Counted from the first letter of the stretch, positions 1 to 9,015 are shown. The stretch: DNA of 64,000 nt from Pelagicoccus albus (GCF_014230145.1 NZ_JACHVC010000012.1:1245001-1309000); one strand, 5' to 3'. Program-made: numbers and translations. Notes: a model not told the origin generated them from the sequence alone.

Positions 1-180
1 GACGAGCTCATCGTTGTCTTTTTTCGATTTTAGCAGTTTTCGAAATTCGTCCCGCTTGGTGCTGTAAAAACGTTCTAAGGCCTCGATATGTCGCTGGAGG
101 CGACCGGCGTGCCAAAGTTGCTCGAGGATTCGACGTTCCGCTTCATGGGTGTCGGTCTTGTCTAAGGAAAGTTGTGACAT
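1..180 (-). CDS. Hypothetical protein, N-terminal fragment cut by window edge
   Basis: An open frame on the minus strand begins with ATG at 178-180 and stays open for 60 codons to base 1, so the C-terminus lies outside the window. The fragment starts MSQLSLDKTD and is very rich in charged residues (Glu, Arg, Lys), consistent with a soluble helical or coiled-coil protein. There is no signal peptide and no recognisable domain. I see no strong ribosome-binding site upstream. The frame is supported mainly by its openness and by the lack of any competing gene. Function unknown. Confidence 0.5.
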   Translation of the reverse strand, partial: MSQLSLDKTDTHEAERRILEQLWHAGRLQRHIEALERFYSTKRDEFRKLLKSKKDNDELV

Positions 181-367
181 GGGTAGTGTGAGTCTTCGCG
201 TGGGGTTTCGCGTGGGTTTAAAGATACTCTTTATATCGGATAAAGTAGTGGGTTTTTCCGCTCAAAGCACATCCATGGCATCGCTTTTTCGATTGCTTTA
301 CACTGATGCGGGATCGTTTGTATTTTTTTTATACTACAAGCTACCCAAATTCTTGGCTAAGTCGAAT

Positions 368-1678
368 TTAGCTATCTGTGGAGGGGGATGCCCAGGCTAG
401 CCAGATGGCAGCGGTCCAAGTGAAATGGTTTCCTCCAGAGCCTTCGCCTGTCATGGGGTCGAAGTACTCGAAGAAGCCTGATTCTTGGATAACCTTGCGG
501 GTGTCGAGTCGGATACGAGTGGCTTTTTCTTCGAAGCCATATTCCTCAAGCCCGCGGGCGATGAGGTAGTTTACGATAGCCCAAGTGGGCCCACGCCAGT
601 AGCGGCGCGAATCGAATTTTGGATGTTGGGGATCGAAGCTTGGTACGCTATATGGTGCGGCGTCCAATATTCGGCTAAGTGTTTTTTGTAGTTTTGCGTC
701 TCGTTTGGGTTTGGTAATTCCTCCGTAGTAGCTCAGGAAGCCTACGCTCGATACTCCGTCGGCGTGTTGCCCGGTGCGCAGGTTGCGGGCCGAGTAGGCG
801 TTTATTTCGTCGTTCCAGAGGTAGCTTGCGGCTATCTGGTCTCGGTAGAGCCACGTGTCGATTTCATGCACGGCGGATTCCTTGTCCAGGTACTTGGCCA
901 AGGCTTGCAGGTCGCGATCCGCTCGCATGAGGATAAAAGTGATGCCCGGATCCGCTACGGCGAAAGGTCCCTCTCGGGTGATCTGGGTGTGGTCCCAGCC
1001 GCAGTCGCGGCCATACTCAACCAGTTTGATGTAGCGGTCGTACTCGGCGTTGGTTGGCCGCATGGCGGCGTCGACGTGGCCGAGGTCCTTACGTTGGTAA
1101 GGGGTGACTCCGGTTGGGTCGACGTCGGCGAGGGCGTCGTCCCAGTCCGGCGAATTATCTCGTCCGGATTCCCACGGGTGGGTCACGGCGATGGCGGAAC
1201 CGCCTGAAATGACGCGCATGGTGTGGAACCAGCGGTGCCAACGCATCAGGCGAGGGAAGAGTTCGGGGAGGCGTTGTTTCCCGATTTCAGGATTCTTCTC
1301 GTAAAGGTCGCGGACAATGGTAGCCGCCACGGGTGGCTGAGAGCAGCCGGAGGTCGGGACGTCATGTGTACCACCCCATACTTTGGGGCCGGGAAAGTAG
1401 GATGGCGAATCGCGGCGGAAAACGATATGGGCCGCCATGCCGTTTTTCCATTGTCCTTGGAAAAGTGATTCGACCTCGGTCCAAGCTCGATCGAGGTCGA
1501 TCTCGGAGAAGCCTAGAGCCACGAACATGGAGTCCCAGTTCCACTGATATGGATAGAGGCCTTTGGTGGGCAGAGTGTAGTCTCCCCAAGAGTTTTCCCG
1601 CAGGATCTGGATGGCTCTTTTATCTAGATCGTACCCGGGCTTTTTGAGCGATGTATCGTCTGTGGAAAGTGATTTCAT
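368..1678 (-). CDS. GH63/MGH1-like glycoside hydrolase (alpha-glycosidase)
   Basis: A 436-residue (alpha/alpha)6-barrel type protein of the GH63-like/MGH1 group, which includes glucosylglycerate and mannosylglycerate hydrolases. Visible family blocks are YQWNWDSMF (about residues 44-52), HPWESGRDNSPDWD (167-180), RRYWRGPTWAIVNYL (358-372) and EYFDPMTGEGSGG (404-416). By family analogy Asp174 in SGRDNS would be the general acid and Glu412 in TGEG the base. No signal peptide is visible, so it is probably cytoplasmic and could act on small alpha-glucosides or compatible solutes. The start is ATG at 1676-1678. It is a single gene with no obvious operon partner. The family is clear; the substrate is not. 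Confidence 0.85.
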   Translation of the reverse strand: MKSLSTDDTSLKKPGYDLDKRAIQILRENSWGDYTLPTKGLYPYQWNWDSMFVALGFSEIDLDRAWTEVESLFQGQWKNGMAAHIVFRRDSPSYFPGPKVWGGTHDVPTSGCSQPPVAATIVRDLYEKNPEIGKQRLPELFPRLMRWHRWFHTMRVISGGSAIAVTHPWESGRDNSPDWDDALADVDPTGVTPYQRKDLGHVDAAMRPTNAEYDRYIKLVEYGRDCGWDHTQITREGPFAVADPGITFILMRADRDLQALAKYLDKESAVHEIDTWLYRDQIAASYLWNDEINAYSARNLRTGQHADGVSSVGFLSYYGGITKPKRDAKLQKTLSRILDAAPYSVPSFDPQHPKFDSRRYWRGPTWAIVNYLIARGLEEYGFEEKATRIRLDTRKVIQESGFFEYFDPMTGEGSGGNHFTWTAAIWLAWASPSTDS

Positions 1679-1809
1679 GCAGAAGCTCAGCCGGCCACTT
1701 TTTGGTATGGGAGGGTTTCAGTGATCGGCATACCGATTATGAGCATTGTTTATGCCGGATGGCTGGTTGCTTAAAATTGGCCTCTATCCTTGTGGGCAGC
1801 TTTCCAGCT

Positions 1810-2157
1810 TTAACTTTTTTTCACGAATTCGGACTTTAGCTTCATGCCTCCGAAGCCCGGAATTTTACAATCTATGTTGTGATCGCCCTCGCAGAGACGG
1901 ATGTTTTTGACCTTTGTTCCTGCCTTGAGATCGCCTTGGGCTCCTTTGACTTTCAGGTCTTTGATCAGGGTTACGGTGTCGCCGTCGGAGAGGGTGTTGC
2001 CGTTGGCGTCTTTGACAGATTCATCGGTTTGGCCTGCCGCAGCGTTTTCCGCGTCTTGGGCGGTCCACTCGTGCCCGCAGTCAGGGCAGGCGAAGAGGGG
2101 GCCGTTTTCATAGGCGTACTCGGAGTCGCATTTTGGGCAATTTGGTATTTCGCTCAT
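1810..2157 (-). CDS. yjdM: YjdM/PhnA-like zinc-ribbon protein
   Basis: A 115-residue protein with an N-terminal zinc ribbon (CPKCDSEY at residues 7-14 and CPDCGHEW at 24-31, two CxxC pairs) followed by the SH3-like domain of the YjdM/PhnA family ([16 protein letters not shown] and a C-terminal [16 protein letters not shown]). Family length is normally about 110-115 residues, so this is full length. It is historically called alkylphosphonate utilisation protein PhnA, but the molecular role is poorly defined and no phosphonate genes lie nearby. It is divergent from the VF530-type gene, with 119 bp between starts. Confidence 0.9.
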   Translation of the reverse strand: MSEIPNCPKCDSEYAYENGPLFACPDCGHEWTAQDAENAAAGQTDESVKDANGNTLSDGDTVTLIKDLKVKGAQGDLKAGTKVKNIRLCEGDHNIDCKIPGFGGMKLKSEFVKKS

Positions 2158-2276
2158 AGGGCAGTCGGTTTGATGGTCTCCTTCTCGGGGAGTGTGGGGT
2201 TTTGGGGCGAGTTCTGTGGAGAGGCAAGGCGATTGCGTGTTGACCTTGGCTCCGGATTTCCAGCTGATTTCGCTTT

Positions 2277-2624
2277 ATGAGCGAGGCGGCGAAAAAGGAC
2301 CCGATGCATGGGAAGACTCTTCAGGATATGTTGACTGAGCTTGTTGAGAATATGGGGTGGGAAGAGTTGGCCTCTAGAATTTCGATAAACTGTTTCGCCA
2401 ACGATCCTAGCATCTCTTCCAGCCTGAAGTTTTTGCGGAAAACGCATTGGGCCAGGGCAAAGTTGGAGTCAGTCTACAGGGAGTCGATCGGGCTAGAGCC
2501 GCTCGCCCGAAAGCCGAAGCCAAAAGATTTGAAGCGAGATACTTCCGATCGCCAGGCCACCCCGCCTATCCAAAACAAGATCAACCCTTGGACGGGCCGG
2601 GCGTACGACGATAAGAGCAGGTGA
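2277..2624 (+). CDS. VF530-type (DUF2132) small DNA-binding-like protein
   Basis: A 115-residue protein whose residues 8-70 match the VF530/DUF2132 family: [18 protein letters not shown], then [20 protein letters not shown] and WAR. The core is a small helical fold proposed to bind nucleic acid; the biological role is unknown. The C-terminal 45 residues are basic and proline-rich, ending [13 protein letters not shown], and resemble a flexible tail. ATG at 2277. The gene lies 43 bp upstream of the helicase start on the same strand, so the two could be co-transcribed, which would fit an RNA- or DNA-related role (inference). Confidence 0.8.
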   Translation: MSEAAKKDPMHGKTLQDMLTELVENMGWEELASRISINCFANDPSISSSLKFLRKTHWARAKLESVYRESIGLEPLARKPKPKDLKRDTSDRQATPPIQNKINPWTGRAYDDKSR

Positions 2625-2667
2625 AGACCTTGCTTTGCCGGCAAATCGAGTGCAGTGGTGTTCGGCA

Positions 2668-3966
2668 ATGTCATTTGAGTCGCTAGCTTTACCGAACTTC
2701 CTTCTCCGTTCGCTGGAGAAATTGGGTTATGCGGAACCTACTCCCATTCAAGCGGAGGCGATTCCGCTTATCCTCGCGGGAAAAGATCTGCGAGCGGCGG
2801 CCCAAACCGGTTCCGGCAAAACCGCCGCGTTTGCCCTCCCGATTTTACAAGGCCTTTCGGCCGCTCAGGAACAGAGCAGGAAACCGCGATATCTTGTCCT
2901 GGTGCCGACGCGTGAGCTGGCGGTGCAGGTGGCGGAAGCGTTTGAACGCTATGGTGAAAAAGCTCCGAACATGGCTCGCGTGCTCGCCGCGTACGGCGGT
3001 GTCGGCTACGAGGCTCAGATGAAGTTGGCCTACTCGGGAGTAGAGGTAGTGGTGGCGACGCCGGGCCGCTTGATCGATTTGGTGGAGCGTCGCTCCTTGG
3101 AGTTGGACGAAGTTGAGCTTCTGACCTTGGACGAGGCGGACCGTTTACTGGCTCTCGGGTTCTCCGAGGAATTAAACCAGATCTTGGACATGCTTCCTCC
3201 CAAGAGGCAAAATCTTCTGTTCTCCGCGACTTTTCCGCAGGGGGTGGTTTCGCTGGCGGATGCTTTACTCAAGGAACCAGCTAGGATCGAACTGGAGTCA
3301 GCTTCGAAGCCCGCCGAAAAGATTCGTCAACGCGCCATCGAGGTTTCTGCCAATACGAGGACCGGTCTGCTGCGCCATTTGTTGGAGGTAGAAGGCTGGG
3401 ACCTCGTTTTGGTTTTTGTTAGCTCTAAGCGTCGAGCGGACAATGTAACTGCCAAGCTCGTGAAAAACGGAATCAAGGCGGTTGCCTTGCATGGGGATAT
3501 GAGTCAGGACAAACGGGCCCGCTCGCTGCAGAAGTTCAAAGACCGGAAAGTTCGGATTTTGATGGCGACCGATGTGGCTGCCCGAGGAATCGATATCGTG
3601 GGGCTCCCCTGCGTGATCAACTATGATCTGCCCAGAGCTCCCGCCGACTACGTACATCGCGTGGGGAGGACTGGACGAGCGGGAGGCGATGGGGTCGCCA
3701 TCACCTTCGTCACGGAAGAGACCGATTTTCAATTTCAGCAGATTCAAAAGAAGAATGGAATGGATCCAGTCGCGAGAGAGCGGGTGGTGGGCTTTGAGCC
3801 GGAAAGCTGGAATCCGGTGAATCCCGGCAAAGGCAAGGCCCCGGTCAAGGGCAAGCGACCCAGTAAGAAGGACAAGCTTCGCCGGGCGGCTGCGGAGAAT
3901 GCTGAAAGCGAATCTGCCGCAGATCCGTGGAAGTCGGCTCTCCGCAAGACTCGCAGCAAGTCTTAA
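2668..3966 (+). CDS. DEAD-box ATP-dependent RNA helicase (RhlE-like)
   Basis: A cytoplasmic RNA helicase with all core motifs in order: Q motif PTPIQAEAIP, motif I AQTGSGKT, Ia PTRELAVQV, TPGRLIDL, motif II DEAD (in LTLDEADRL), motif III SAT, then the helicase C domain with VATDVAARGIDI-like (MATDVAARGID) and motif VI HRVGRTGRAG. The C-terminal ~60 residues are a Lys/Arg-rich tail typical of RhlE-type proteins. I chose ATG at 2668 (MSFESLALPNF, 432 aa) because it directly precedes the Q-motif region; a TTG at 2635 would add 11 residues without family support. It likely works in RNA remodelling, ribosome assembly or mRNA turnover. Confidence 0.95.
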   Translation: MSFESLALPNFLLRSLEKLGYAEPTPIQAEAIPLILAGKDLRAAAQTGSGKTAAFALPILQGLSAAQEQSRKPRYLVLVPTRELAVQVAEAFERYGEKAPNMARVLAAYGGVGYEAQMKLAYSGVEVVVATPGRLIDLVERRSLELDEVELLTLDEADRLLALGFSEELNQILDMLPPKRQNLLFSATFPQGVVSLADALLKEPARIELESASKPAEKIRQRAIEVSANTRTGLLRHLLEVEGWDLVLVFVSSKRRADNVTAKLVKNGIKAVALHGDMSQDKRARSLQKFKDRKVRILMATDVAARGIDIVGLPCVINYDLPRAPADYVHRVGRTGRAGGDGVAITFVTEETDFQFQQIQKKNGMDPVARERVVGFEPESWNPVNPGKGKAPVKGKRPSKKDKLRRAAAENAESESAADPWKSALRKTRSKS

Positions 3967-3981
3967 ATCTCGTCCCCGGCT

Positions 3982-5721
3982 CTAGATGGGAAGAGGGGAT
4001 TGGCCTTCAAGTACCCTTTGGATGACCGACTCCAGGTTTTTAATCTTAAAGGGCTTCGAGAGGTATTCGTCCATGCCTGTTGCGATAGCCCGCTCGCGAG
4101 CGTAGGCCTCGTCGTTTGAGGTCATACCAATGATGGGCACGTCTTTGTTGATCACGCCACAATCGCCGCTGCGGACGAGTCTGGTGAGCTGAAGTCCATC
4201 GATGGTGGGCATCTGTAGGTCCATCAGCACAAAGTCATAGGGGTGGCGGGCAATAAATCCCTTGGCGGATTCCCCGCCTTTGGCCCAAGTCGGGCAGGGG
4301 TATCCGAGGCCTTTGATGAATTGCTCAACGAGCAGATAGTCGTCGGGATTATCCTCCACGACCAGAATGTTGCACTTCTCGTGTGGCTTGGAAGGCGAAG
4401 CCCGGGAGCCGATCGTCGTTCTAGCCACTTGTGGGGCGGCACTGTCGTAGTCGAACTCGAAGTTTAAGGTGAAGGTCGAACCATGGTTTTCTTTGGATTC
4501 GAGATGGATTTTCCCACGGATACCAGAGACTAGGCGCTCGACCACGGCCAGTCCCATGCCCACTCCTCCATGCTTGCGTGTGAGCGAGGAATCGATCTGC
4601 CGGAATGGTTCGAAAACGGTACTCTGCTCGGCGAGGGGGATTCCGCAGCCGGTGTCTTCGATCGTGAATTGTAGGGCCAGGGTCCGATTGGGGGTCGGCT
4701 GGGTTTGGGCTGTGATTTTGACCCCGCCTTTGGTGGTGAACTTGATCGCGTTCTCGATCAGGTTGAAAAGGATTTTCTTTAGTCCTTGGGCATCTGCCAA
4801 AACGGATCCGCTGAAGTCTCCCAAGTGGATGAAGTCGAGGTTTAGCTTTTTGCGCTTTGCCTCGGGCGCAAGATCGCAGGACACGGATTCGGCGAGTTGA
4901 ACGGGATCGCAAGAGGTGTATCGAGCTCGCAGATCGCGGTCGGCTAGATTGCTGTAGTCGATCATGCTATTGAGCATTTGGAGCAAATGGTCACCGCTGC
5001 TCTCGATCGTTTTAGCGAGAGATCGTTGTTCCTCAGAGTTCTCCTGCATGCTGAGGAGTTGGGAGTAACCGAGAATTGCGTTCAGGGGCGTGCGGACTTC
5101 GTGACTGAGCATGCCCAAGAATTCTCTTTTGGCTGCTTCTGATTGCTCCTGGGCCTCGATGGCATCGTAGGCCTGTTTTTCTGCGATCTTCGAAAAGTAG
5201 CTGGCGGCAATGAATTCAGCGAACAGGCACATGAGCTCGCCCGTTTCCTGATTCAGGGAAGGGCATTCCAGCAGGTCGTCCGCGGATAGGTAGCCCCTTG
5301 GTTGCCCCGCTTGGTAGAGGGGAGCGGTGAAATGGATTCCGTGTCCGATGATACCTCCTGCGGAATCTCGCAAAGGGCTATTGGTTTCCACGAAGTAATG
5401 AGGAGCTTTGGACCAGGCTTCCCGCTGCGGGCCGACTGACACGTGATCAAATACTCGGCTCTGCCGCTCATCGACCACGGATCCATGCTCATCTACTCCG
5501 AAAGTGCCGCGAAGGGCGTGGAAGCCCCCGTCGAATAGCCAAACACTTAGTCTGCTGAATCCGAGTACCTCCCGTCCGCGGGATATAGCGATTCGCATGA
5601 CTTCATCTGGATCGTTTGCTTGGCCCAATTCGAGTGCGACTTCCCGAATCAAGGATACTTTGCTTTTCAGAAACCCGGGTGGGGCCTCCGGAATTGGGAG
5701 GGTGACTGTGTTTTCTCGCAT
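3982..5721 (-). CDS. GAF-domain hybrid sensor histidine kinase
   Basis: A 579-residue soluble hybrid kinase. From the N-terminus: a GAF-like sensory domain (about 20-180), a dimerisation/HisKA domain with phospho-acceptor His207 in MLSHEVRTPLN, a HATPase domain (N-box ENAIKF, DTGCGIP, GGVGMGLAV), and a C-terminal receiver with phospho-acceptor Asp501 in VLMDLQMP. No membrane segment is visible, so it should sense a cytoplasmic signal. ATG at 5719-5721 is preceded by a GGAG at good spacing, whereas the longer frame would need TTG at 5775. It is convergent with the helicase gene, only 15 bp away. The partner regulator or phosphotransfer protein is not in the window. Confidence 0.93.
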   Translation of the reverse strand: MRENTVTLPIPEAPPGFLKSKVSLIREVALELGQANDPDEVMRIAISRGREVLGFSRLSVWLFDGGFHALRGTFGVDEHGSVVDERQSRVFDHVSVGPQREAWSKAPHYFVETNSPLRDSAGGIIGHGIHFTAPLYQAGQPRGYLSADDLLECPSLNQETGELMCLFAEFIAASYFSKIAEKQAYDAIEAQEQSEAAKREFLGMLSHEVRTPLNAILGYSQLLSMQENSEEQRSLAKTIESSGDHLLQMLNSMIDYSNLADRDLRARYTSCDPVQLAESVSCDLAPEAKRKKLNLDFIHLGDFSGSVLADAQGLKKILFNLIENAIKFTTKGGVKITAQTQPTPNRTLALQFTIEDTGCGIPLAEQSTVFEPFRQIDSSLTRKHGGVGMGLAVVERLVSGIRGKIHLESKENHGSTFTLNFEFDYDSAAPQVARTTIGSRASPSKPHEKCNILVVEDNPDDYLLVEQFIKGLGYPCPTWAKGGESAKGFIARHPYDFVLMDLQMPTIDGLQLTRLVRSGDCGVINKDVPIIGMTSNDEAYARERAIATGMDEYLSKPFKIKNLESVIQRVLEGQSPLPI

Positions 5722-6147
5722 TTTCTTTTGCTCCGCCCTTTTGGGTTTGGGCAGGGACGGGTCACCAGCTCTCAAGTCTGAGGGATGAGACCCTGGGGAG
5801 GTTTAGCGATTAACTAGCTGTGGTTACGGGGGGTGGGAAGGAAAATTAAGATGCCGCAGGGTTGCTGAAGCCCTGCGGCTAAAGCCCTTGGTCTAACTGT
5901 GTAGGCATGCTTTCGAACTGAGACCTGTCTAAAAGGATCCGAGGTATTAGGGTAAGGGGCTTCGAAACTCAGAATACAGCGAAATTACGGAGCAAAAGAA
6001 AGCGTTTTCTGACTTTCAGAATGCGATTTGTCCAAATTAGTAATCGCACTGATCTTTTTAAGTTAGGTTAATAGGGAGATTTATAGGGGTTTAAGGGTTT
6101 TCCACCTAATCTCGACTGGCAGGCTTATAGCTGCAGCGCGATCTTGT
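5722..6147. other. Intergenic region between divergent kinase and TSUP genes
   Basis: About 425 bp without a convincing gene. It must hold the divergent promoters of the histidine kinase (leftward) and the TSUP permease (rightward). The only clear structure is the perfect 9-bp inverted repeat annotated separately at 5853-5879. The stretch 5990-6090 is AT-richer than its surroundings, as expected for a promoter, but no confident -35/-10 pair was chosen. Confidence 0.5.
5853..5879. repeat. Perfect 9-bp inverted repeat (REP-like hairpin)
   Basis: GCCGCAGGG at 5853-5861 is followed after 9 bases by its exact complement CCCTGCGGC at 5871-5879. No T-run follows on the plus strand, and only a weak TTAATTTTC on the minus strand, so it is not a standard terminator. 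It lies in a promoter region, which fits a dispersed palindromic element or a regulatory hairpin. Confidence 0.6.
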
Positions 6148-6915
6148 ATGGAAAGTGATTTCATTTTCGGGCTGTTGTTGGTCTTGTTCCTAGTAGCTAT
6201 TGCTGCGGGTTTCATCGATACCTTGGCAGGTGGCGGGGGACTTATCGCCTTGCCAGCATTGCTCGCGGTGGGCATTCCGCCTCTAGCTGCCCTTGGAACT
6301 AACAAGCTCCAGGGAAGTGTAGGCACCGGCACTGCTGCGTTCTTGATGTTTAAGACCGGCAGAATCCAGAGGGCGGATATGTTGCCCCTGATGGGCATCG
6401 CGTTTCTTGCGTCCGCTTCTGGATCAGTAGCCGTCCAGTTTGTAGACGTTGCGGTGCTTGAATTACTCATCCCAATCGCGCTCGTAGCGACAGCCATTTT
6501 CTTCATCTTCAGTTCCGCCAGCGCCTTGGGCACAAGTAAATCTGCACGTCGCCAAACTCTTTTTAGGCGATTGGCGGTACCGGTCATTGGCGCCTACGAC
6601 GGGATGCTAGGCCCGGGGACGGGGTCCTTCTTTTCGCTGGCAGGTGTTAGCCTGTTGGGGAGAGATCTTCCTCTTGCGACGGCTGGGGCGAAAGCCCTCA
6701 ACTTTGCGACCAACATAGCATCGCTCATCGTTTTCCTCAGTTATGGAAAGGTAGTTTGGGTGGCTGGAGGCGTCATGATTCTCGGGCAATTACTGGGGGC
6801 CTATCTTGGTTCGCATTGCCTCTTTCGGATTAACCCGAATTTTCTGCGTCTCCTAGTGGTAGGGATGTGCTTCGCTATGCTTATTCGCTTCGGCTTCACT
6901 CGGGATTGGTGGTGA
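6148..6915 (+). CDS. TSUP/TauE-SafE family membrane permease
   Basis: A 255-residue integral membrane protein of the sulfite exporter TauE/SafE (TSUP) family, which exports or imports sulfite, sulfoacetate or other small organosulfur anions. Typical features are the N-terminal GFIDTLAGGGGLIALPALLAVGIPP repeat motif (in parts), the GTNKLQGSVGTGTAAFLMF segment and a second half-repeat with GPGTGSFFSLAG. About seven to eight hydrophobic segments are visible. Length is normal. No sulfur genes are adjacent, so the substrate cannot be assigned. ATG at 6148. Confidence 0.9.
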   Translation: MESDFIFGLLLVLFLVAIAAGFIDTLAGGGGLIALPALLAVGIPPLAALGTNKLQGSVGTGTAAFLMFKTGRIQRADMLPLMGIAFLASASGSVAVQFVDVAVLELLIPIALVATAIFFIFSSASALGTSKSARRQTLFRRLAVPVIGAYDGMLGPGTGSFFSLAGVSLLGRDLPLATAGAKALNFATNIASLIVFLSYGKVVWVAGGVMILGQLLGAYLGSHCLFRINPNFLRLLVVGMCFAMLIRFGFTRDWW

Positions 6916-7096
6916 GCGAGTTGGGAAGTTTTCCCCAATCTTGATTTTCAGGAGGGCTGGAAAATGGGAAATAGTCCCTTGTATCTGTGTTTGGAGAGGT
7001 GCGGAAACTAAAGAGATAAATAGTTTAGTTGTTGTGGAGTAGCAAGTTACGAGTTGAGTTTTCCGGCTGGTATGGCGTTTGCAAGGACGGTGGCCT

Positions 7097-7513
7097 ATGA
7101 AATTCAACAAACTGACAAAGATTATCACAGCTGGGCTGGCGCTTGCGTTGGCAACAATCGGTTTTTCTCAAGATGCGGATGCCCAGGATGGATTCGAAAT
7201 CCAGGGCGTGCTCTCTGAGCTAAACCTAAGCGAGGAGCAAACGACTCAGGTCGAATCCATCCTCAAAGAGGCGCGGGAGAGCCGCCGAGAAATTTTTGAA
7301 AAGCACGGCATCGAGAAGGGTGAACGCCCGGATCGGTCAACGATGAAAGAAGCCATGGGTGAGCTCAAAGCGGCGAGGGCTCAAACGGATAGCCGCTTAG
7401 CTGAGGTTTTGGATGAGGATCAGCTGGCGAAATTCAAATCGGCTCGCAAATCTGCGGCCAAAAAGGGATTTCGAGCCAGGAAGGAAAAGCGAAACGGGAA
7501 AAGCGATTTTTAG
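7097..7513 (+). CDS. Secreted Spy/CpxP-like helical periplasmic protein
   Basis: A 138-residue protein beginning MKFNKLTKII, with a signal peptide (cleavage likely near AQA-type site DADAQD, residues 25-30) and an all-helical charged mature part. The pattern LSELNLSEEQTTQVESIL followed by Arg/Glu-rich helices and LAEVLDEDQLAKFKS resembles the LTxxQ-type Spy/CpxP and heavy-metal-resistance periplasmic proteins that act as chaperones or metal-stress sensors. I place the start at ATG 7097, preceded by AAGGACGG; an upstream TTG at 7079 would disrupt the signal peptide. The next gene is a convergent metal transporter, compatible with a stress role, but that is inference. Confidence 0.75.
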   Translation: MKFNKLTKIITAGLALALATIGFSQDADAQDGFEIQGVLSELNLSEEQTTQVESILKEARESRREIFEKHGIEKGERPDRSTMKEAMGELKAARAQTDSRLAEVLDEDQLAKFKSARKSAAKKGFRARKEKRNGKSDF

Positions 7514-7530
7514 GAGTACTATCGCTCTTT

Positions 7531-7559
7531 CCAAAAAGACCGGGCTAGCGTCCCGGTCT
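7531..7559 (-). terminator. Rho-independent terminator of the CDF gene, overlapping its stop codon
   Basis: AGACCGGG (7537-7544) and CCCGGTCT (7552-7559) form a perfect 8-bp stem with a 7-base loop. Read leftward the stem is followed by TTTTTGG, the pattern of an intrinsic terminator. The stop codon of the transporter lies in the loop, so coding sequence forms one arm of the terminator. Confidence 0.85.
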
Positions 7560-8426
7560 GCCTGCTGGCTCCACGTGGGTCATGACGTGGCTGATGCGAA
7601 GCTCCTCTTGCGAGAGGAGCTTGTCCTTGAACTTGTGGGCGATTGCGTGGCCCGCGGTAACCGTGAGGTTTCCATCCACCTCGAGGTGGACGTCCACTAG
7701 GTGCTGGGTCCCGCTTTTTCGTACTTGCAGAGATTCCAGTCTGACGAGCCCTGGGGTTTCTTTCGCAGCATTTTCTATCTGTTCGGCGAGCTTTTCGCCG
7801 ACGTCTCTGTCGAGTAGCTCATCGAGGGAAGGGCGGGCGAGTTGTACCGCGTTGTAAATTATGAGCCCGCTAACAAGTAGGGCGGCCACGTCGTCTGCAC
7901 TAGCGAAACCTTCCCCGGCGAACACTGCGATGCAGACTCCGATCAATACTCCTAGCGAGGTGAACGAGTCCATGCGGTGGTGCCAGGCTTCAACTTTCAA
8001 GGCAGTGCTGTCGGAGGCCTCGCTGCCTTTCATAAGCCAACGAAAGAGGATTTCCTTTCCGATGATGATAGCAATCAAAGCAGGGATGACGTAAGGGGCG
8101 GGAACCCCGTGCGGTTCGAGTAGTTCCCTTATGGCGTTGATCCCGATCAGGATGGCGGAGACGACTAGGGCGCAGGCTGCGATGAGTCCGGCGATCGATT
8201 CCGCCTTGCCGTGACCGTAGGGGTGTTCCGCATCTGGCTCCCTATCAGCAACCCTCAAGCCGTTCCAGACAACCAGTGAGGAGAATACATCTGCGATGGA
8301 TTCTATGCCGTCCGCGATCAACGCGTAGGAGTTCCCCCAGAATCCGACCAGCAGCTTTCCCGTTGCGAAAGCGAGGTTGGACATGGCGCTGATTGCCCCG
8401 AATTTTTCCCGAGAGTCTACGTTCAT
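7545..8426 (-). CDS. Cation diffusion facilitator (CDF) metal transporter
   Basis: A 293-residue inner-membrane protein of the CDF family, which exports Zn2+, Fe2+, Co2+ or Mn2+ by proton antiport. Seen are the N-terminal ADGIESIADVFSSLVV metal-binding helix (normally HxxxD; here Asp-rich with D...D), the HPYGHGK motif after TM2, the TM5 segment HHRMDSFTSLGVLIGV carrying the HxxxD transport site, and a C-terminal cytoplasmic ferredoxin-like domain ending HVMTHVEPAG. The ATG at 8424-8426 gives normal family length. The TM2 site begins with Asp (DGIES) rather than His, a pattern commoner in Fe/Mn-type CDFs; metal choice remains open. Confidence 0.92.
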   Translation of the reverse strand: MNVDSREKFGAISAMSNLAFATGKLLVGFWGNSYALIADGIESIADVFSSLVVWNGLRVADREPDAEHPYGHGKAESIAGLIAACALVVSAILIGINAIRELLEPHGVPAPYVIPALIAIIIGKEILFRWLMKGSEASDSTALKVEAWHHRMDSFTSLGVLIGVCIAVFAGEGFASADDVAALLVSGLIIYNAVQLARPSLDELLDRDVGEKLAEQIENAAKETPGLVRLESLQVRKSGTQHLVDVHLEVDGNLTVTAGHAIAHKFKDKLLSQEELRISHVMTHVEPAGRPGR

Positions 8427-8541
8427 GGAGAGCTTAAGCTAGGGTGGAACTAAGCTGTTGGGGGCCGATGGGTGGTCCCGACATTTCAATCTCAAAAGGG
8501 GTGGCTTTTCTCATCCGCTCTGCTTGTTTCGGACTGTGGAT

Positions 8542-9015
8542 ATGGCCCAAGCCCCATTCAAGCTCGTTGTTTTTGATCTAGACTTCACGGTTTGGGATGC
8601 GGGTGGCGTGTGGTGCGATTGCCTCGAGCCTCCTTTTCGTAAGGAGTCAGGAAAGGTCGTAGATTCAAGGGGCTCTGTCGTTTTGGTTTACGACGGAATC
8701 CAGCGGGCTTTGCGACTCTTGAATGATTTGGGAGTGCCGATCGCAATTGCTTCCCGTACCACGCGGCCTGATTGGGCGAGAACCTTGCTCGATCTACTAG
8801 AGCTCAGAGCCTTCTTCTCCTATGAAGAGATTTATCCCAGTTCAAAAGTCCGACATTTCGAGGCCTTGCGTCGGGATTCGGGTGTGGATTACGAAGAGAT
8901 GCTCTTTTTCGACGATGAGTCCCGTAACATCGTGGAGGTTTCGGAGTTGGGAGTGAAGGCGGTGCTCGTTCGCGAAGGGTTCAGTCCCGCTTTGTTCGGG
9001 CAAGCGTTTCGCTAG
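8542..9015 (+). CDS. MDP-1-type HAD phosphatase
   Basis: A 157-residue HAD-superfamily phosphatase of the magnesium-dependent phosphatase-1 (MDP-1/NIF-like) subgroup. Motif I is VFDLDFTVWDAG (nucleophile Asp in FDLDFT), motif II is IAIASRTTRP, and the metal motif is LFFDDESRN. Proteins of this group dephosphorylate phosphotyrosine or sugar phosphates in vitro and are thought to help repair glycated proteins in animals; a bacterial role is unclear. The preferred start is ATG 8542 (MAQAPFKLVVFDLD), since the 28 extra residues available from TTG 8458 lie outside the fold. Confidence 0.85.
   Translation: MAQAPFKLVVFDLDFTVWDAGGVWCDCLEPPFRKESGKVVDSRGSVVLVYDGIQRALRLLNDLGVPIAIASRTTRPDWARTLLDLLELRAFFSYEEIYPSSKVRHFEALRRDSGVDYEEMLFFDDESRNIVEVSELGVKAVLVREGFSPALFGQAFR

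Noticed and set aside
764-1207. 147-codon plus-strand frame inside the GH63-like gene
   Set aside because: Antisense shadow of a gene with clear family motifs.
6920-6937. Terminator after the TSUP gene (TTGGG/CCCAA)
   Set aside because: Short 5-bp stem without a clear T-run.
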